A stretch of DNA of 64,000 nucleotides from Spirochaeta sp. UBA5339 (lineage in GTDB: Bacteria; Spirochaetota; Spirochaetia; DSM-2461), in contig DHQL01000024.1 of NCBI GenBank assembly GCA_002408085.1, positions 56,514 through 120,513 on the forward strand, read 5' to 3'. The notes under the pieces are model-generated. The model worked only from the letters and a program-made list of their open reading frames with translations. It was not told the origin of the DNA and searched no databases. This document shows, one piece after another, positions 43,333-51,693 of the stretch. Made by a program: the position numbers and the translations under genes. The stretch's first letter is position 1. Every line of letters starts with the position of its first letter.

Positions 43333-44709
43333 TTAATTGTGACGTCTTACTTTAAACTGCCGGCCTTTTATCTGACCCTTTTCAAGCAGCTGCTGTGCCC
43401 TGTCGGCTGATGCGGATTCGACAGCAACGAATGTGATAAAATCCTGGCGGTCAATTTTTCCAATGGCCTTACCCGGAACAGTGCCGTCGGCTGTCAGAGC
43501 TCCCAGAAGGTCTCCCGGGCTGATCTTGTTTTTCCGTCCTCCATTGATGGAGAGGGTGACCATGGATGCCTGAGAGTAGGAGCAGTCCTGGCTCTCATCT
43601 TCGGGGAGTTCTTCCACCATAAACCCGCTTTTCAGGAAATCGTTGATCAGGTCAAGACGAAACTGCTCTTTTGTACTCATAAGGGAGAAAGCCTGACCTT
43701 CAAGGCCCGCACGGCCTGTTCTGCCGATGCGGTGGATGTAGTTTTCTGTTTCAAAGGGCATATCGTAGTTGATTACGGCCCCCAGTTCCTTGATATCCAG
43801 GCCTCTTGCGGCGACATCCGTGGCAATAAGGATTCTGACACTTCCGTTTGAGAAACGGGTGAGCACCTCTGTCCTCTCTTTCTGCTCCAGATCACCATGC
43901 AGTGCCAGGCAGGAGAGTCCTGAATCCTGAAGATCCCGGGAGATCCTCCGGCAGGCATCCTTGGTATTGCAGAATATAATAACCGATTCAGGCTGAAACT
44001 TCTGAAGGATCTTACCCACGGCGGTGCTCTTTTCCTTCCATCCGGCTCTGTAGAATATCTGTTTGATGGCGATATCATCACCACGGCTTTCCACTTCTAT
44101 CTCTTTGGGATTTTCCTGGAATTCTCTGCTCAGTTCTTTGATCTCATCGGGAAAGGTTGCCGAGAAACAGAGGGTCTGGGTCTTTTCAGGTACAAAGTCG
44201 AAAATATCGTGGATCTCATCAATAAAACCCATATCAAGCATACGGTCGGCTTCATCCAGCACAACAGATTGCAGCTCATCCAGTACCAGAGAACCTCTTC
44301 TAAGAAGTTTGTGCACTCTTCCGGGTGTTCCAACGACAATATGGGCCTGGTGGCTGAGAGAGTGCTCCTGTTTGAAGTGAGGAATCCCCCCGGTGATGGT
44401 CACAATCTTGATATTATGACGGAACCGGGCGATGCGGCGCATCTCCTTAGAGACCTGGTCGGCCAGTTCCCTTGTGGGGCAGAGTATCAGGTTCTGGACA
44501 CGGAAGTGTTTTACATCCAGGTTTTCCAGAAGACCGATACCGAAGGCTGCGGTCTTTCCGCTTCCTGTTTTGGCAAGGGCCAGGATATCTTTCTTTTTGA
44601 TAATGAGCGGGATACTGATCTCCTGGATGGGAGTCATACTTCTGTATTCTAGTTTCTTAAGGTTCTCCTGCATTTCCGGAGAGAGGGATATGGCGCTGAA
44701 TGGTTTCAT
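43333..44709 (-). CDS. dbpA: ATP-dependent RNA helicase DbpA
   Basis: A 458-aa DEAD-box helicase that remodels 23S rRNA during large-subunit assembly. Motifs: MTPIQ, AKTGSGKT, PTRELADQ, TPGRVHKL, DEADRMLDMGF, SAT, LHGDLEQKER, IATDVAARGLDI and HRIGRTGRAG. The last ~75 residues match the DbpA RNA-binding domain: VTLSINGGRKNKISPGDLLG, GTVPGKAIGKID and IKGRQFKVR. The open frame runs on upstream to 45450, antisense to the MFS gene; the true start is the ATG at 44709, where SAISLSPEMQENL begins the helicase core. GGAG touches this ATG with almost no spacing, so the exact start is slightly uncertain. Confidence 0.93.
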   Translation of the reverse strand: MKPFSAISLSPEMQENLKKLEYRSMTPIQEISIPLIIKKKDILALAKTGSGKTAAFGIGLLENLDVKHFRVQNLILCPTRELADQVSKEMRRIARFRHNIKIVTITGGIPHFKQEHSLSHQAHIVVGTPGRVHKLLRRGSLVLDELQSVVLDEADRMLDMGFIDEIHDIFDFVPEKTQTLCFSATFPDEIKELSREFQENPKEIEVESRGDDIAIKQIFYRAGWKEKSTAVGKILQKFQPESVIIFCNTKDACRRISRDLQDSGLSCLALHGDLEQKERTEVLTRFSNGSVRILIATDVAARGLDIKELGAVINYDMPFETENYIHRIGRTGRAGLEGQAFSLMSTKEQFRLDLINDFLKSGFMVEELPEDESQDCSYSQASMVTLSINGGRKNKISPGDLLGALTADGTVPGKAIGKIDRQDFITFVAVESASADRAQQLLEKGQIKGRQFKVRRHN

Positions 44710-44886
44710 CTCCGGGAAAATATCATGAATGTGTAAAATTAAGCAATGGAAGAAATTATCTTTTGAATAAATATAAGGAATCTGTCTGGAAATCCGGAAC
44801 AGGATTTTGTATGATTTCTTTTCTGCCGGAGCCGAAGCAGGTAATTTAGCTTTGTCATAGAGAGTATTCCGTAGTAACATGATGCC

Positions 44887-46080
44887 ATGAAAAAAACACG
44901 AGTTCTGAGGGGACTGATACTTCTGGTCCTCTCTTACATTGCCTTTATCTCCCTGGGACTGCCCGATGGTCTCCACGGTGTCGCCTGGCCTGGAATCAGG
45001 GAGACCTTCGGTCTTCCCATTGATGCCATCGGCCTGGTCCTTATATCCGGTACCATAGGGTACTCCCTTTCCGGGTTCTTCAGCGGTGTCACAGTGAGGA
45101 TGCTGGGAGTAGGCGGACTGCTTGCTGCAAGCTGTCTGCTGACAGCGTCGGCACAGCTTATCTACGGAATCACTCCGGTATGGCCCTTTTTTGTTGGTTC
45201 TGCATTTATCGGCGGGATCGGCGCCGGTGCCATCGATGCCGGTGTAAACAACTATGTTGAGAAACACTACTCCGAACGTCTTATGCAGTGGCTCCATGCC
45301 AGCTTCGGGATAGGAATTACCGCCGGCCCCCTGATTATGACCATGGGGATTCAGCTGACCGGTCGCTGGCGGGTTGGATACCTGATCGTCTGCACCTTTC
45401 AGGCAGTGATGGCTCTGCTTTTCTTTCTGACGAAGAGCCTCTGGCTTCATAATGAAGAGACCGTCTCCCGGGAAGATGATTCAGCCGATTCTGAGGCCAC
45501 CATAAAGGAGACCCTGTCCCAGAGCGGTGCCTGGCTGAGTATGGCCCTCTTCTTTCTCTATGTGGGGGCAGAGGTAGGATTCGGTCTGTGGATCTACTCC
45601 CTTATGACCGAGTCCCGGGGAGTTGACCAGGCTATTGCCGGTTTTATCACAGGAAGCTACTGGGCCATGTTTACTCTGGGTCGGTTTACCGCAGGCTGGT
45701 ATACCAGGAAACTGAGCTCCAGGCAGCTTCTGTACCTCAGTATCGGTATGGCTCTGACAGGAACCCTGGTAATGACACTGTTTCGGGGTGCCGCAGGTTC
45801 CGTGGCCGGTGTAGCCCTGGTGGGCTTTTCCATCGCCCCCATCTTTCCCGCACTTATGTCCGATACAGGAACGAGGGTAGGCAGAAAGCACGTGGCTAAT
45901 ACAATAGGAATGCAGATCTCCGCCTCGGGAATAGGAGCCGCCGTTGTACCGTCCATGGCAGGGATCTTTGCCCGGCTCTTTGGCCTGGAGGTAATCTCTC
46001 CCTATCTGATGACGGCCTTTCTGCTTCTGCTTTTCTGTCTCTTTCTGTCACGAAAGAAGGAGGAAGAAGTCTATTCGTGA
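44887..46080 (+). CDS. MFS transporter
   Basis: A 397-aa inner-membrane protein with twelve hydrophobic helices and a central charged loop (~195-210, EETVSREDDSADSEATIKET). Features such as GLPDGLHGVAWPGIRETFGL, GIGAGAIDAGVNNYVEKHY and LHASFGIGITAGPL place it with the FucP-like/sugar- or metabolite-transporting MFS proteins; the substrate is unknown. It is divergent from dbpA across 177 bp. Its stop overlaps the end of the converging AraC gene by 10 bp, a layout in which the regulator may control the transporter. Confidence 0.88.
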   Translation: MKKTRVLRGLILLVLSYIAFISLGLPDGLHGVAWPGIRETFGLPIDAIGLVLISGTIGYSLSGFFSGVTVRMLGVGGLLAASCLLTASAQLIYGITPVWPFFVGSAFIGGIGAGAIDAGVNNYVEKHYSERLMQWLHASFGIGITAGPLIMTMGIQLTGRWRVGYLIVCTFQAVMALLFFLTKSLWLHNEETVSREDDSADSEATIKETLSQSGAWLSMALFFLYVGAEVGFGLWIYSLMTESRGVDQAIAGFITGSYWAMFTLGRFTAGWYTRKLSSRQLLYLSIGMALTGTLVMTLFRGAAGSVAGVALVGFSIAPIFPALMSDTGTRVGRKHVANTIGMQISASGIGAAVVPSMAGIFARLFGLEVISPYLMTAFLLLLFCLFLSRKKEEEVYS

Positions 46081-46979
46081 GATTCTTCGGCAAGGGATCT
46101 TCTATAATTCCTCGGGCTCATGCCGAAGATTTTCCTGAACTGGGCAGAGAAGTATCCCATTTCATTGAATCCGCATCTATAGCCGATCTCTGAGATAAGC
46201 CAGTCTGTCTCCTCCAGATACCTTGCAGCAGCCATAAGTCTGTACTGATTTACATATCCAATGGGGGTTGTGTCCAGGGTCTCTCGAAAGAGCCGAAGAC
46301 AGGAGCTCCGGCTTATCATCGTTACCTGTGCTATATCATCCAGGGTGATCTCTTCCGAATAATGTTCGTGAATATACATCAGTATCTTCTTCAAACGCTC
46401 ATTGTTCCGAAGATCATTCCCGGTCATTGTTATTCCCGTAACTTCCTGATGCTCTGTAAGGGTCAACAGTACTTCCGAAAGTTCATTTCTGGCTCTCAGC
46501 TCGAAGCCGTATCTGTCGAAGGCAATACTCTCCCAGGAGGTGCGGATTCCGGACAGAATCTTTTCCTGCCATGCTGAGTCCTCTGATAACTTCAGTACGG
46601 GAATCCGGCTGTTATCTGTCAGAGGTCTGATATATTTGTTCCAGCAGTTCTGATTATTCGGTTCGGCTATCAGTCTGGGATGAAACACAATGGTATGGAT
46701 CAGAGTGTACTTTCCGTTGGCAGAATCGGTTTTATGGATAATATCGGAATTGATAAACAGACCCTCTCCCTCATTGAGGACAATTCTCTCAGATCCGAAC
46801 TGGACAAGGAGTTTTCCCTTTACAACATAGAGAAGCTCTATCTCATCATGCCAGTGCAGAGGAATTGCCGTTTCAGGAAATGCAGCAGAGTAGCAGGCTG
46901 CCGGGAAATGAATAGATCCATGAGATTTATTCTCTCTTTTATATGTATCCACATAACTTGTGTTAGATGACACTGGCAT
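46071..46979 (-). CDS. AraC-family regulator with N-terminal cupin domain
   Basis: A 302-aa regulator. The N-terminal cupin sensor shows HWHDEIELLYVVKG and NEGEGLFINSDIIH; the C-terminal ~100 residues carry the double helix-turn-helix: ITLDDIAQVTMISRSSCLRL and ISEIGYRCGFNEMGYFSAQF, then the closing GMSPRNYR. The cupin type suggests a sugar or sugar-acid ligand. The ATG at 46979 is chosen over TTG at 46982; GAGG lies eight bases upstream. It is divergent from the PHP-like gene at 47126, with a palindrome in between, and converges on the MFS gene. Confidence 0.92.
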   Translation of the reverse strand: MPVSSNTSYVDTYKRENKSHGSIHFPAACYSAAFPETAIPLHWHDEIELLYVVKGKLLVQFGSERIVLNEGEGLFINSDIIHKTDSANGKYTLIHTIVFHPRLIAEPNNQNCWNKYIRPLTDNSRIPVLKLSEDSAWQEKILSGIRTSWESIAFDRYGFELRARNELSEVLLTLTEHQEVTGITMTGNDLRNNERLKKILMYIHEHYSEEITLDDIAQVTMISRSSCLRLFRETLDTTPIGYVNQYRLMAAARYLEETDWLISEIGYRCGFNEMGYFSAQFRKIFGMSPRNYRRSLAEESHE

Positions 46980-47008
46980 CAATTATACCTCGTTATGACG
47001 ATATTCTC

Positions 47009-47028
47009 ATAATATTTCGGGATATTAT
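47009..47028. promoter_or_regulatory. Palindrome in the AraC / PHP-like divergent region
   Basis: ATAATAT (47009-47015) and ATATTAT (47022-47028) are perfect arms around TTCGGG. It sits 30 bp upstream of the AraC start in the 146-bp divergent gap, a natural place for autoregulation. Confidence 0.4.
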
Positions 47029-47125
47029 TCTAATATACAAGGTTGAGTTAGTGATATTGTAGTATTCAATCAGAGATTGTTCCAGTTGGAAGAAGCTGTG
47101 AAAAGCTTATTTCAGGGAGGTATTT

Positions 47126-47734
47126 ATGACAGGGCTGATTGCTCATGCTCCAAACCCTTATGACAGCGTAGATATTTTCGGATTGACCGATGGGGGCTGT
47201 GATATTGCTCCCGGGAAATTATATGGAGCCCCAACCCTTAAAGGATGCGATTTGAAGGTAACCGGGGACGGTTTTATACTCCTTCCAGATAAAGCTCTGA
47301 ATATGTTTGATTATGGAGTTGCGGGTTTTCATCCCCGGGGCTACCGGAATCAGGGAATCCAGGAGAATACAGATAATCTGACCAGGTGCATGGAGCATAG
47401 AAAGATAAGGATCATCTCTCCTTCATTTAATCTGCCATTGGACTATGAGTGGCTTGTTATCGGGGCAAAGCATCACAATGTTGCCATGGAACTGAGCTGC
47501 AGTTCCCTCATAAGGGAGTCTGGTAAGCCTAAACATGAGAAGAACATCATCGAGATGCTTGATAACTGCATGTCCTGCAGAGTTCCCGTAATTATCAGCT
47601 CATTGACTGACGGGACTGCTGATAAATTTCCTCTTGTTGCTAAACTCCTGAATGAAGCCGGCTTTGACAAAGAGCTTATTATAAACAGGGATGCCGGGAA
47701 ACTGTTGAATTTTTTGCTATGCAGATTTAATTGA
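47126..47734 (+). CDS. Degenerate PHP-domain protein (YcdX-like), probably non-catalytic
   Basis: A 202-aa protein that aligns, from memory, with the YcdX-type PHP phosphatases but has lost their metal site. The N-terminal HxH block is absent because the protein begins later. TDHG of the family is TDGG here; GIEAN is replaced by CDLKV; HPG near the middle is SPS; and the late SDSH is LTDG. Only AGFH and the MELSCSS glutamate block remain, with the family-like ending AGKLLNFL. AGGGAGG five bases before the ATG shows it is probably translated. It is divergent from an AraC regulator. It could be a sensor or structural relic; activity is unlikely. Confidence 0.6.
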   Translation: MTGLIAHAPNPYDSVDIFGLTDGGCDIAPGKLYGAPTLKGCDLKVTGDGFILLPDKALNMFDYGVAGFHPRGYRNQGIQENTDNLTRCMEHRKIRIISPSFNLPLDYEWLVIGAKHHNVAMELSCSSLIRESGKPKHEKNIIEMLDNCMSCRVPVIISSLTDGTADKFPLVAKLLNEAGFDKELIINRDAGKLLNFLLCRFN

Positions 47735-47826
47735 GCCGGCTGAATAAGAAGGACCGGGGTGACGATCAGGATTTCCCTGTCCTTTACATTCTCCCCTGTT
47801 CCAGTTGATTTCAGACCAGATTTTTA

Positions 47827-47855
47827 TTGAAGAAAGTCTTTAAAGAACATAAAAT
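47827..47855 (+). promoter_or_regulatory. Candidate sigma-70 promoter for the 65-aa protein
   Basis: TTGAAG (47827-47832), 17 bases, TAAAAT (47850-47855). Transcription would start near 47862, about ten bases before the chosen ATG. Confidence 0.5.
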
Positions 47856-47872
47856 TCCTTATGGGGGATATT

Positions 47873-48070
47873 ATGGATTTTGAATACGCCCTTAAGGTTC
47901 TTGAATCGGAATACTCTCTGGAAATGAAAAAGCTGCAGACAGCTTATGATAAACATATAAATGATTCAGAATTTGAATCAGCCGAAAGCCTTCTGAAAGA
48001 TATTCATATTCTTATCGGTAAAAGGGATGCTCTGAAGGACCTACGAAAAAAAACAGGGCTGAGTAAGTAA
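47873..48070 (+). CDS. Small hypothetical helical protein
   Basis: A 65-aa protein, rich in Lys, Glu and Leu, predicted to be two helices (coiled-coil-like LKVLESEYSLEMKKLQTAYD, then SLLKDIHILIGKRDALKDLR). No family recognised. The ATG at 47873 is preferred over 47861 because GGGGGA lies six bases upstream of it. A good promoter precedes it closely. It lies between the PHP-like gene and a sugar kinase on the same strand and could be a small adaptor. Confidence 0.6.
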   Translation: MDFEYALKVLESEYSLEMKKLQTAYDKHINDSEFESAESLLKDIHILIGKRDALKDLRKKTGLSK

Positions 48071-48168
48071 TTGTAATAATCTCTTTTTCTGATAGCAGGC
48101 TGGTGGTCCAGGCTGAAGAGATTCTGAGTACTCTTTTATATCATCTGATATTTTGTTATAAGTTTACT

Positions 48169-49071
48169 ATGAAGCAAGCTCTCATTATCGGTTCCACAGT
48201 TCTGGATGTTATTATTCATGTTACCAGTCTGCCCTCCAGTCAGGAGGATCTGCATGTTGAAAAACAGACTCTCTCCCTTGGGGGGTGTGCCTTCAATGTT
48301 CACCATACGGTGGATCTTTTTAAGATTCCTACTCTGCTCTGTTCTCCTGTGGGTAAAGGCTTTTACGGGGACTATGTGGCAAAGGAACTGGAGAAGAGGG
48401 GGATAACCCCCTTTGTCCGTACCGTAGATATGGATAACGGGTGCTGCTACTGTTATGTAGATCCCCAGGGAGAGAGGAGCTTTCTCTCCTATCACGGCGC
48501 GGAGTACAAGTTCTACGAGTCATTTCTGGACTCTGTTGATATCAGCCTCTTCGACTGCATATATGTATGCGGTCTGGAGATCGAGGAGGATACCGGTTCC
48601 AATCTCGTCACATTCCTTGAGAAAAACAGCGGTCTGGATATCTATTATGCTCCCGGTCCCCGGATCATGAGCATTGCAGAAGAGAGGATGAACGCCCTTC
48701 TGGCCCTCTCTCCGATTCTTCATATGAACCGGAATGAACTCCTTGCCTATACCGGCTCTTCTTCTATCGAAGAGGGGACGGCACTGCTATATCAGAAAAG
48801 CTGTAACCTTATTGTTGTTACCGACGGTGATAAAGGCTCCTATGCCTACGACGGGGTGGAACTGGTTTACAGTCCAGCTGTTTCCGCTGAAACCGTCGAT
48901 ACAATCGGAGCCGGGGACAGTCACGTGGGTGCATTTATTGCAGCCAGAAAGCTCGGACATACCACCGGGCAGTCTCTTCAGATAGCCAATCAGATCTCTG
49001 CAAAGGTTGTTGCCTCCCGGGGAGCCCTTCTTCCCGAAGAGGATTTTCACTGGGAGCCGGGGGAAGGGTAA
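48169..49071 (+). CDS. PfkB-family carbohydrate kinase
   Basis: A 300-aa kinase of the ribokinase fold. The substrate-side motif LGGCAFNVHH lies near residue 37 and the ATP-site/catalytic signature DTIGAGDSHVGAF near 265, with the conserved catalytic aspartate in GAGD. The ATG at 48169 is chosen because MKQALIIGSTVLDVI is the usual start; the longer frame from 48103 has no family counterpart. Substrate (sugar, nucleoside or pseudouridine) cannot be told from the sequence. It follows the 65-aa protein by 98 bp. Confidence 0.9.
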   Translation: MKQALIIGSTVLDVIIHVTSLPSSQEDLHVEKQTLSLGGCAFNVHHTVDLFKIPTLLCSPVGKGFYGDYVAKELEKRGITPFVRTVDMDNGCCYCYVDPQGERSFLSYHGAEYKFYESFLDSVDISLFDCIYVCGLEIEEDTGSNLVTFLEKNSGLDIYYAPGPRIMSIAEERMNALLALSPILHMNRNELLAYTGSSSIEEGTALLYQKSCNLIVVTDGDKGSYAYDGVELVYSPAVSAETVDTIGAGDSHVGAFIAARKLGHTTGQSLQIANQISAKVVASRGALLPEEDFHWEPGEG

Positions 49072-49137
49072 TTCTCTGCCCCTGTAATAGTTTCAGCATA
49101 TTCTTCCATCCCCGACCTTATAAAAAAACACCGAAAT

Positions 49138-49195
49138 ATCGTTTATAGAACGATGGGTCGGTCCTTTTGTTAACGATATATCGGTTTCTGATAAT
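49138..49195 (+). promoter_or_regulatory. Two dyad elements and a candidate sigma-70 promoter upstream of the peroxiredoxin
   Basis: ATCGTT-TATAG-AACGAT (49138-49154) and AACGATATATCGGTT (49172-49186, with core palindrome CGATATATCG at 49174-49183) share the AACGAT half-site. The second dyad lies in the 17-base spacer between TTGTTA (49167-49172) and GATAAT (49190-49195). They may bind a repressor of this promoter or an activator of the sigma-54 promoter about 100 bp downstream. Confidence 0.5.
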
Positions 49196-49263
49196 AGGGA
49201 GTTTCTTCGAGTTAATTTTTAAATCTTTATATGGAAAATATATATAGGTTCTGGTGATTTTAC

Positions 49264-49279
49264 TGGCATGGCCTTTGCA
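49264..49279 (+). promoter_or_regulatory. Sigma-54 (-24/-12) promoter of the peroxiredoxin gene
   Basis: TGGCATGGCCTTTGCA matches TGGCACG-N4-TTGCA, with GG and GC exactly ten bases apart. Transcription would start near 49290, leaving a ~24-base leader before AAGGAG and the ATG. Upstream dyads at 49138-49186 lie at a distance usual for enhancer-binding sites. Confidence 0.65.
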
Positions 49280-49313
49280 TTACTGAGGGTATATATCACT
49301 AAGGAGAAGTATT

Positions 49314-49961
49314 ATGGAAGAACAATCAATGAACATGCCCCTTTTAGGAGATCGCTTTCCTGAAATGACAGTCACCACAACACATGGGGAGATGAACCTG
49401 CCTTCAGATCTCGAAGGGAACTGGTTTGTCCTTTTCAGCCATCCCGCTGACTTTACACCTGTTTGTACAACTGAGTTCGTAGGCTTTCAGAACCGTATAG
49501 AAGAGTTTGAAAAGATGGGAGTCAAACTGATCGGGATGTCAGTGGATCAGATCTTCAGCCACATCAAATGGATCCAGTGGATCAAAGAAGAGCTGAATAT
49601 TGATATCACTTTCCCTGTTATTGCGGCAAATGATTCCATCGCAAATAAGCTGGGGATGCTCCATCCGGGGAAGGGGACCAATACGGTTCGTGCTGTTTTC
49701 ATTGTAGATCCCAAGGGGCAGGTAAGGCTTACCCTCTATTATCCCCAGGAGATAGGCCGGAATATGGACGAAGTCGTCCGTGCTGTAAAGGCATTGAAGC
49801 TTTCCGATGAAAATGGTGTCGCCGTACCGGCCAACTGGCCTGAAAATGATTTGATTCAGGATAAGGTTATTATTCCTCCCCCCAAGACACAGGAAGGAGC
49901 AGAAGCCAGACTCAAGGAGTATGAAGGTTATGACTGGTGGTTCTGCTATAAAAAGCTCTAA
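49314..49961 (+). CDS. Peroxiredoxin, Prx6/1-Cys (AhpC-TSA) type
   Basis: A 215-aa thiol peroxidase. The peroxidatic Cys51 lies in HPADFTPVCTTEF; the conserved arginine is in GTNTVRAVFIVDP; and the C-terminal extension typical of Prx6-like proteins ends GYDWWFCYKKL, with Cys211 as a possible resolving cysteine as in archaeal members. It reduces hydrogen peroxide and organic peroxides in the cytoplasm. AAGGAG lies seven bases before the ATG. It is a single-gene unit with an apparent sigma-54 promoter upstream and a strong terminator downstream. Confidence 0.95.
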   Translation: MEEQSMNMPLLGDRFPEMTVTTTHGEMNLPSDLEGNWFVLFSHPADFTPVCTTEFVGFQNRIEEFEKMGVKLIGMSVDQIFSHIKWIQWIKEELNIDITFPVIAANDSIANKLGMLHPGKGTNTVRAVFIVDPKGQVRLTLYYPQEIGRNMDEVVRAVKALKLSDENGVAVPANWPENDLIQDKVIIPPPKTQEGAEARLKEYEGYDWWFCYKKL

Positions 49962-49987
49962 TACCAGATAGAAGATTGATTCTTAAT

Positions 49988-50018
49988 GGGCAGTTCCGGC
50001 GGGGACTGTCCTTTTTTT
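49988..50018 (+). terminator. Rho-independent terminator after the peroxiredoxin gene
   Basis: A ten-pair stem (49988-49997 with 50002-50011, two G-T pairs) around GGCG, followed by seven T (50012-50018). Confidence 0.9.
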
Positions 50019-50058
50019 GAATTAATCCGACAAAAAGCTTATTGCAGCTGAATAGCAT

Positions 50059-50655
50059 TTATTCCAGTGATCGGGTTTTTATGGGACTGTTTATAAGGCT
50101 TCCGATGGAGATCACCGCATTGAGCCCCTCGCTCACCGTCATGTCCGCTTTTTTCAGCTCTTTCCGGTCCTTGATGATCAGAAAGCCGTTGGTCGGGTTC
50201 GGGGTGGTAGGGATAAAGACGCAGACCTTCTCCTGTTCATCAAGCTGTACATGGTCATTTGTAATAAAACCGATGCTCTGAGCCCCCTTTACGGGAAACT
50301 CCAGTATAACCACCTTCTGAAAACTTCTGGTTTTATCATCCGATAAGGAGCTGATCATCTTGTGAACAGGTTTGTAGATGGATTTGATCAGAGGGATTCT
50401 GAATACTGTATTCTGAAACCATTTCACAACACGGCTTCCGAGCCAGTGGGATGCCAGCATTCCGAACAGCAGTATGGACAGAATGAAGAGGAGCAGTCCG
50501 ATTCCGGGGATATTTCTTCCAAAGGCCCTGAGGATCAGGGGAGAGAGTAAACCGTCCAGAAGTCCGAAGAGTCTGGTGAATACATAGGCTGTAACCCCGG
50601 CGGGAAGAATCACCACTATACCCGAAAGAAACCACTTTTTGACTTTACCCATCAT
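50059..50655 (-). CDS. DUF502-family membrane protein
   Basis: A 198-aa inner-membrane protein. It starts MMGKVKKWFLSGIVVILPAG, the standard DUF502 opening, with two transmembrane helices (about 8-30 and 50-75, the latter after GRNIPGIG), then IPLIKSIYKPVHKMISSL and a beta-rich soluble part with VCVFIPTTPNPTNGFL. The family is of unknown function, occasionally linked to envelope or trafficking processes. GAGG lies five bases before the ATG at 50655; the frame upstream of it is not coding. It is divergent from the NagB-like gene. Confidence 0.9.
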   Translation of the reverse strand: MMGKVKKWFLSGIVVILPAGVTAYVFTRLFGLLDGLLSPLILRAFGRNIPGIGLLLFILSILLFGMLASHWLGSRVVKWFQNTVFRIPLIKSIYKPVHKMISSLSDDKTRSFQKVVILEFPVKGAQSIGFITNDHVQLDEQEKVCVFIPTTPNPTNGFLIIKDRKELKKADMTVSEGLNAVISIGSLINSPIKTRSLE

Positions 50656-50772
50656 CTTTTCCTCTTTTTGACTGTTCTGATAATTGAGTGCGATACAGGA
50701 GGATAAGGGTTCTTTGTAGAGTACTGATGAACGGGAAGGGGGGAGTCTTGTGTATATATGGAGCAGAACGCT

Positions 50773-51684
50773 ATGATGTATTATATGAAAACAATTTCTG
50801 AAACTGAAAACAACTGGATTTCTCTGAAGGACAGCACAACCGTCTATCCTCAGTCCCGGGCTATTGAGCCTGTTATTCTGGCTGATGAAGAGGCCGTCGG
50901 TCTTGCCATGTTCGGCGAGCTTGAGTCTCTTGCCGAAAGCAGGAGCGGAGATATCAATATAGCCTTGCTGGGGGGCAGGGGAGCCCAGGCCCTTCACAAG
51001 CATCTGGGAGAGCTGGCTAAAGGCTCTTCCATCGATTCACTCCTGTCACGGCTGAATGTGTTTACCCAGGATGCTCTGGCTCCCATGAGAATGGATAACG
51101 GCCTCAGCTTTGTCCGGGATTTTGAACGCCTTCTGGGCCCCGACTTCTTCAGAAAGATCAAGTCCTTTACTCCCATGAAAACCGAAACCGGTGATCTGCT
51201 TCGTGAGATGGACAGCTACCTTGAAAAGATGAACTCCCTGGGGGGGCTGGATATCTTCTTTCTGGGACACGGTCCCGAGGCGGGGGGCGCATCCCATCTG
51301 GCCTATATCAAACCGGGCTCCGGCGCCGGCATTAATGATATTGCCGGGATCATTCCCATCTCCTCCACCATTCTGGAACACCATATCAGCAAGTTCAAGG
51401 CCGGTGGCAGTGCCGTGAGCCCGGAGGATGAAGAGGAGTGCAGAAATGCAAAGTACATCCTCACCCTGGGACCCGCTGCGATACTGGGAGCAAAGAAGAT
51501 TGTACAGTCCGTAGTGGATGCCGATTCGGCGCCGGCCAAGAAAATCACCTATAAAAATGTGAAGAGTACGGAGTTAAGCAGTACCCCCGAAGAGCTTGCC
51601 CGCCAGCTGGATGATAATCCGGGACTCTGGGTGAGGCTTCACTCCAATGTGATCAGCTATATTCTGCCCAATGTAATGGAATAA
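50773..51684 (+). CDS. Divergent NagB/6-phosphogluconolactonase-like protein
   Basis: A 303-aa protein of the NagB/RpiA/CoA-transferase-like fold. Recognisable parts: INIALLGGRGAQALHKHLGE near the N-terminus, RLNVFTQDALAPM, LDIFFLGHGPEAGGASHLAY and IKPGSGAG. In true GlcN6P deaminases the third block reads GxGxDGHIAFNEP; here SHLAYIKP keeps the histidine but the aspartate is replaced and residues are inserted, so the usual reaction is uncertain. Start candidates are 50758, 50773 and 50776; 50773 has GGAG nine bases upstream. It converges closely on the EamA gene. Confidence 0.65.
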   Translation: MMYYMKTISETENNWISLKDSTTVYPQSRAIEPVILADEEAVGLAMFGELESLAESRSGDINIALLGGRGAQALHKHLGELAKGSSIDSLLSRLNVFTQDALAPMRMDNGLSFVRDFERLLGPDFFRKIKSFTPMKTETGDLLREMDSYLEKMNSLGGLDIFFLGHGPEAGGASHLAYIKPGSGAGINDIAGIIPISSTILEHHISKFKAGGSAVSPEDEEECRNAKYILTLGPAAILGAKKIVQSVVDADSAPAKKITYKNVKSTELSSTPEELARQLDDNPGLWVRLHSNVISYILPNVME

Positions 51685-51693
51685 ACGGGAACT

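Noticed and set aside
44710..45450. N-terminal extension of dbpA giving a 705-aa protein
   Set aside because: The extra 247 residues run antisense through the MFS gene and show no domain; the helicase core begins at the ATG at 44709.
50656..51003. N-terminal extension of the DUF502 protein
   Set aside because: It lies antisense to the NagB-like gene; the family start and ribosome site are at 50655.
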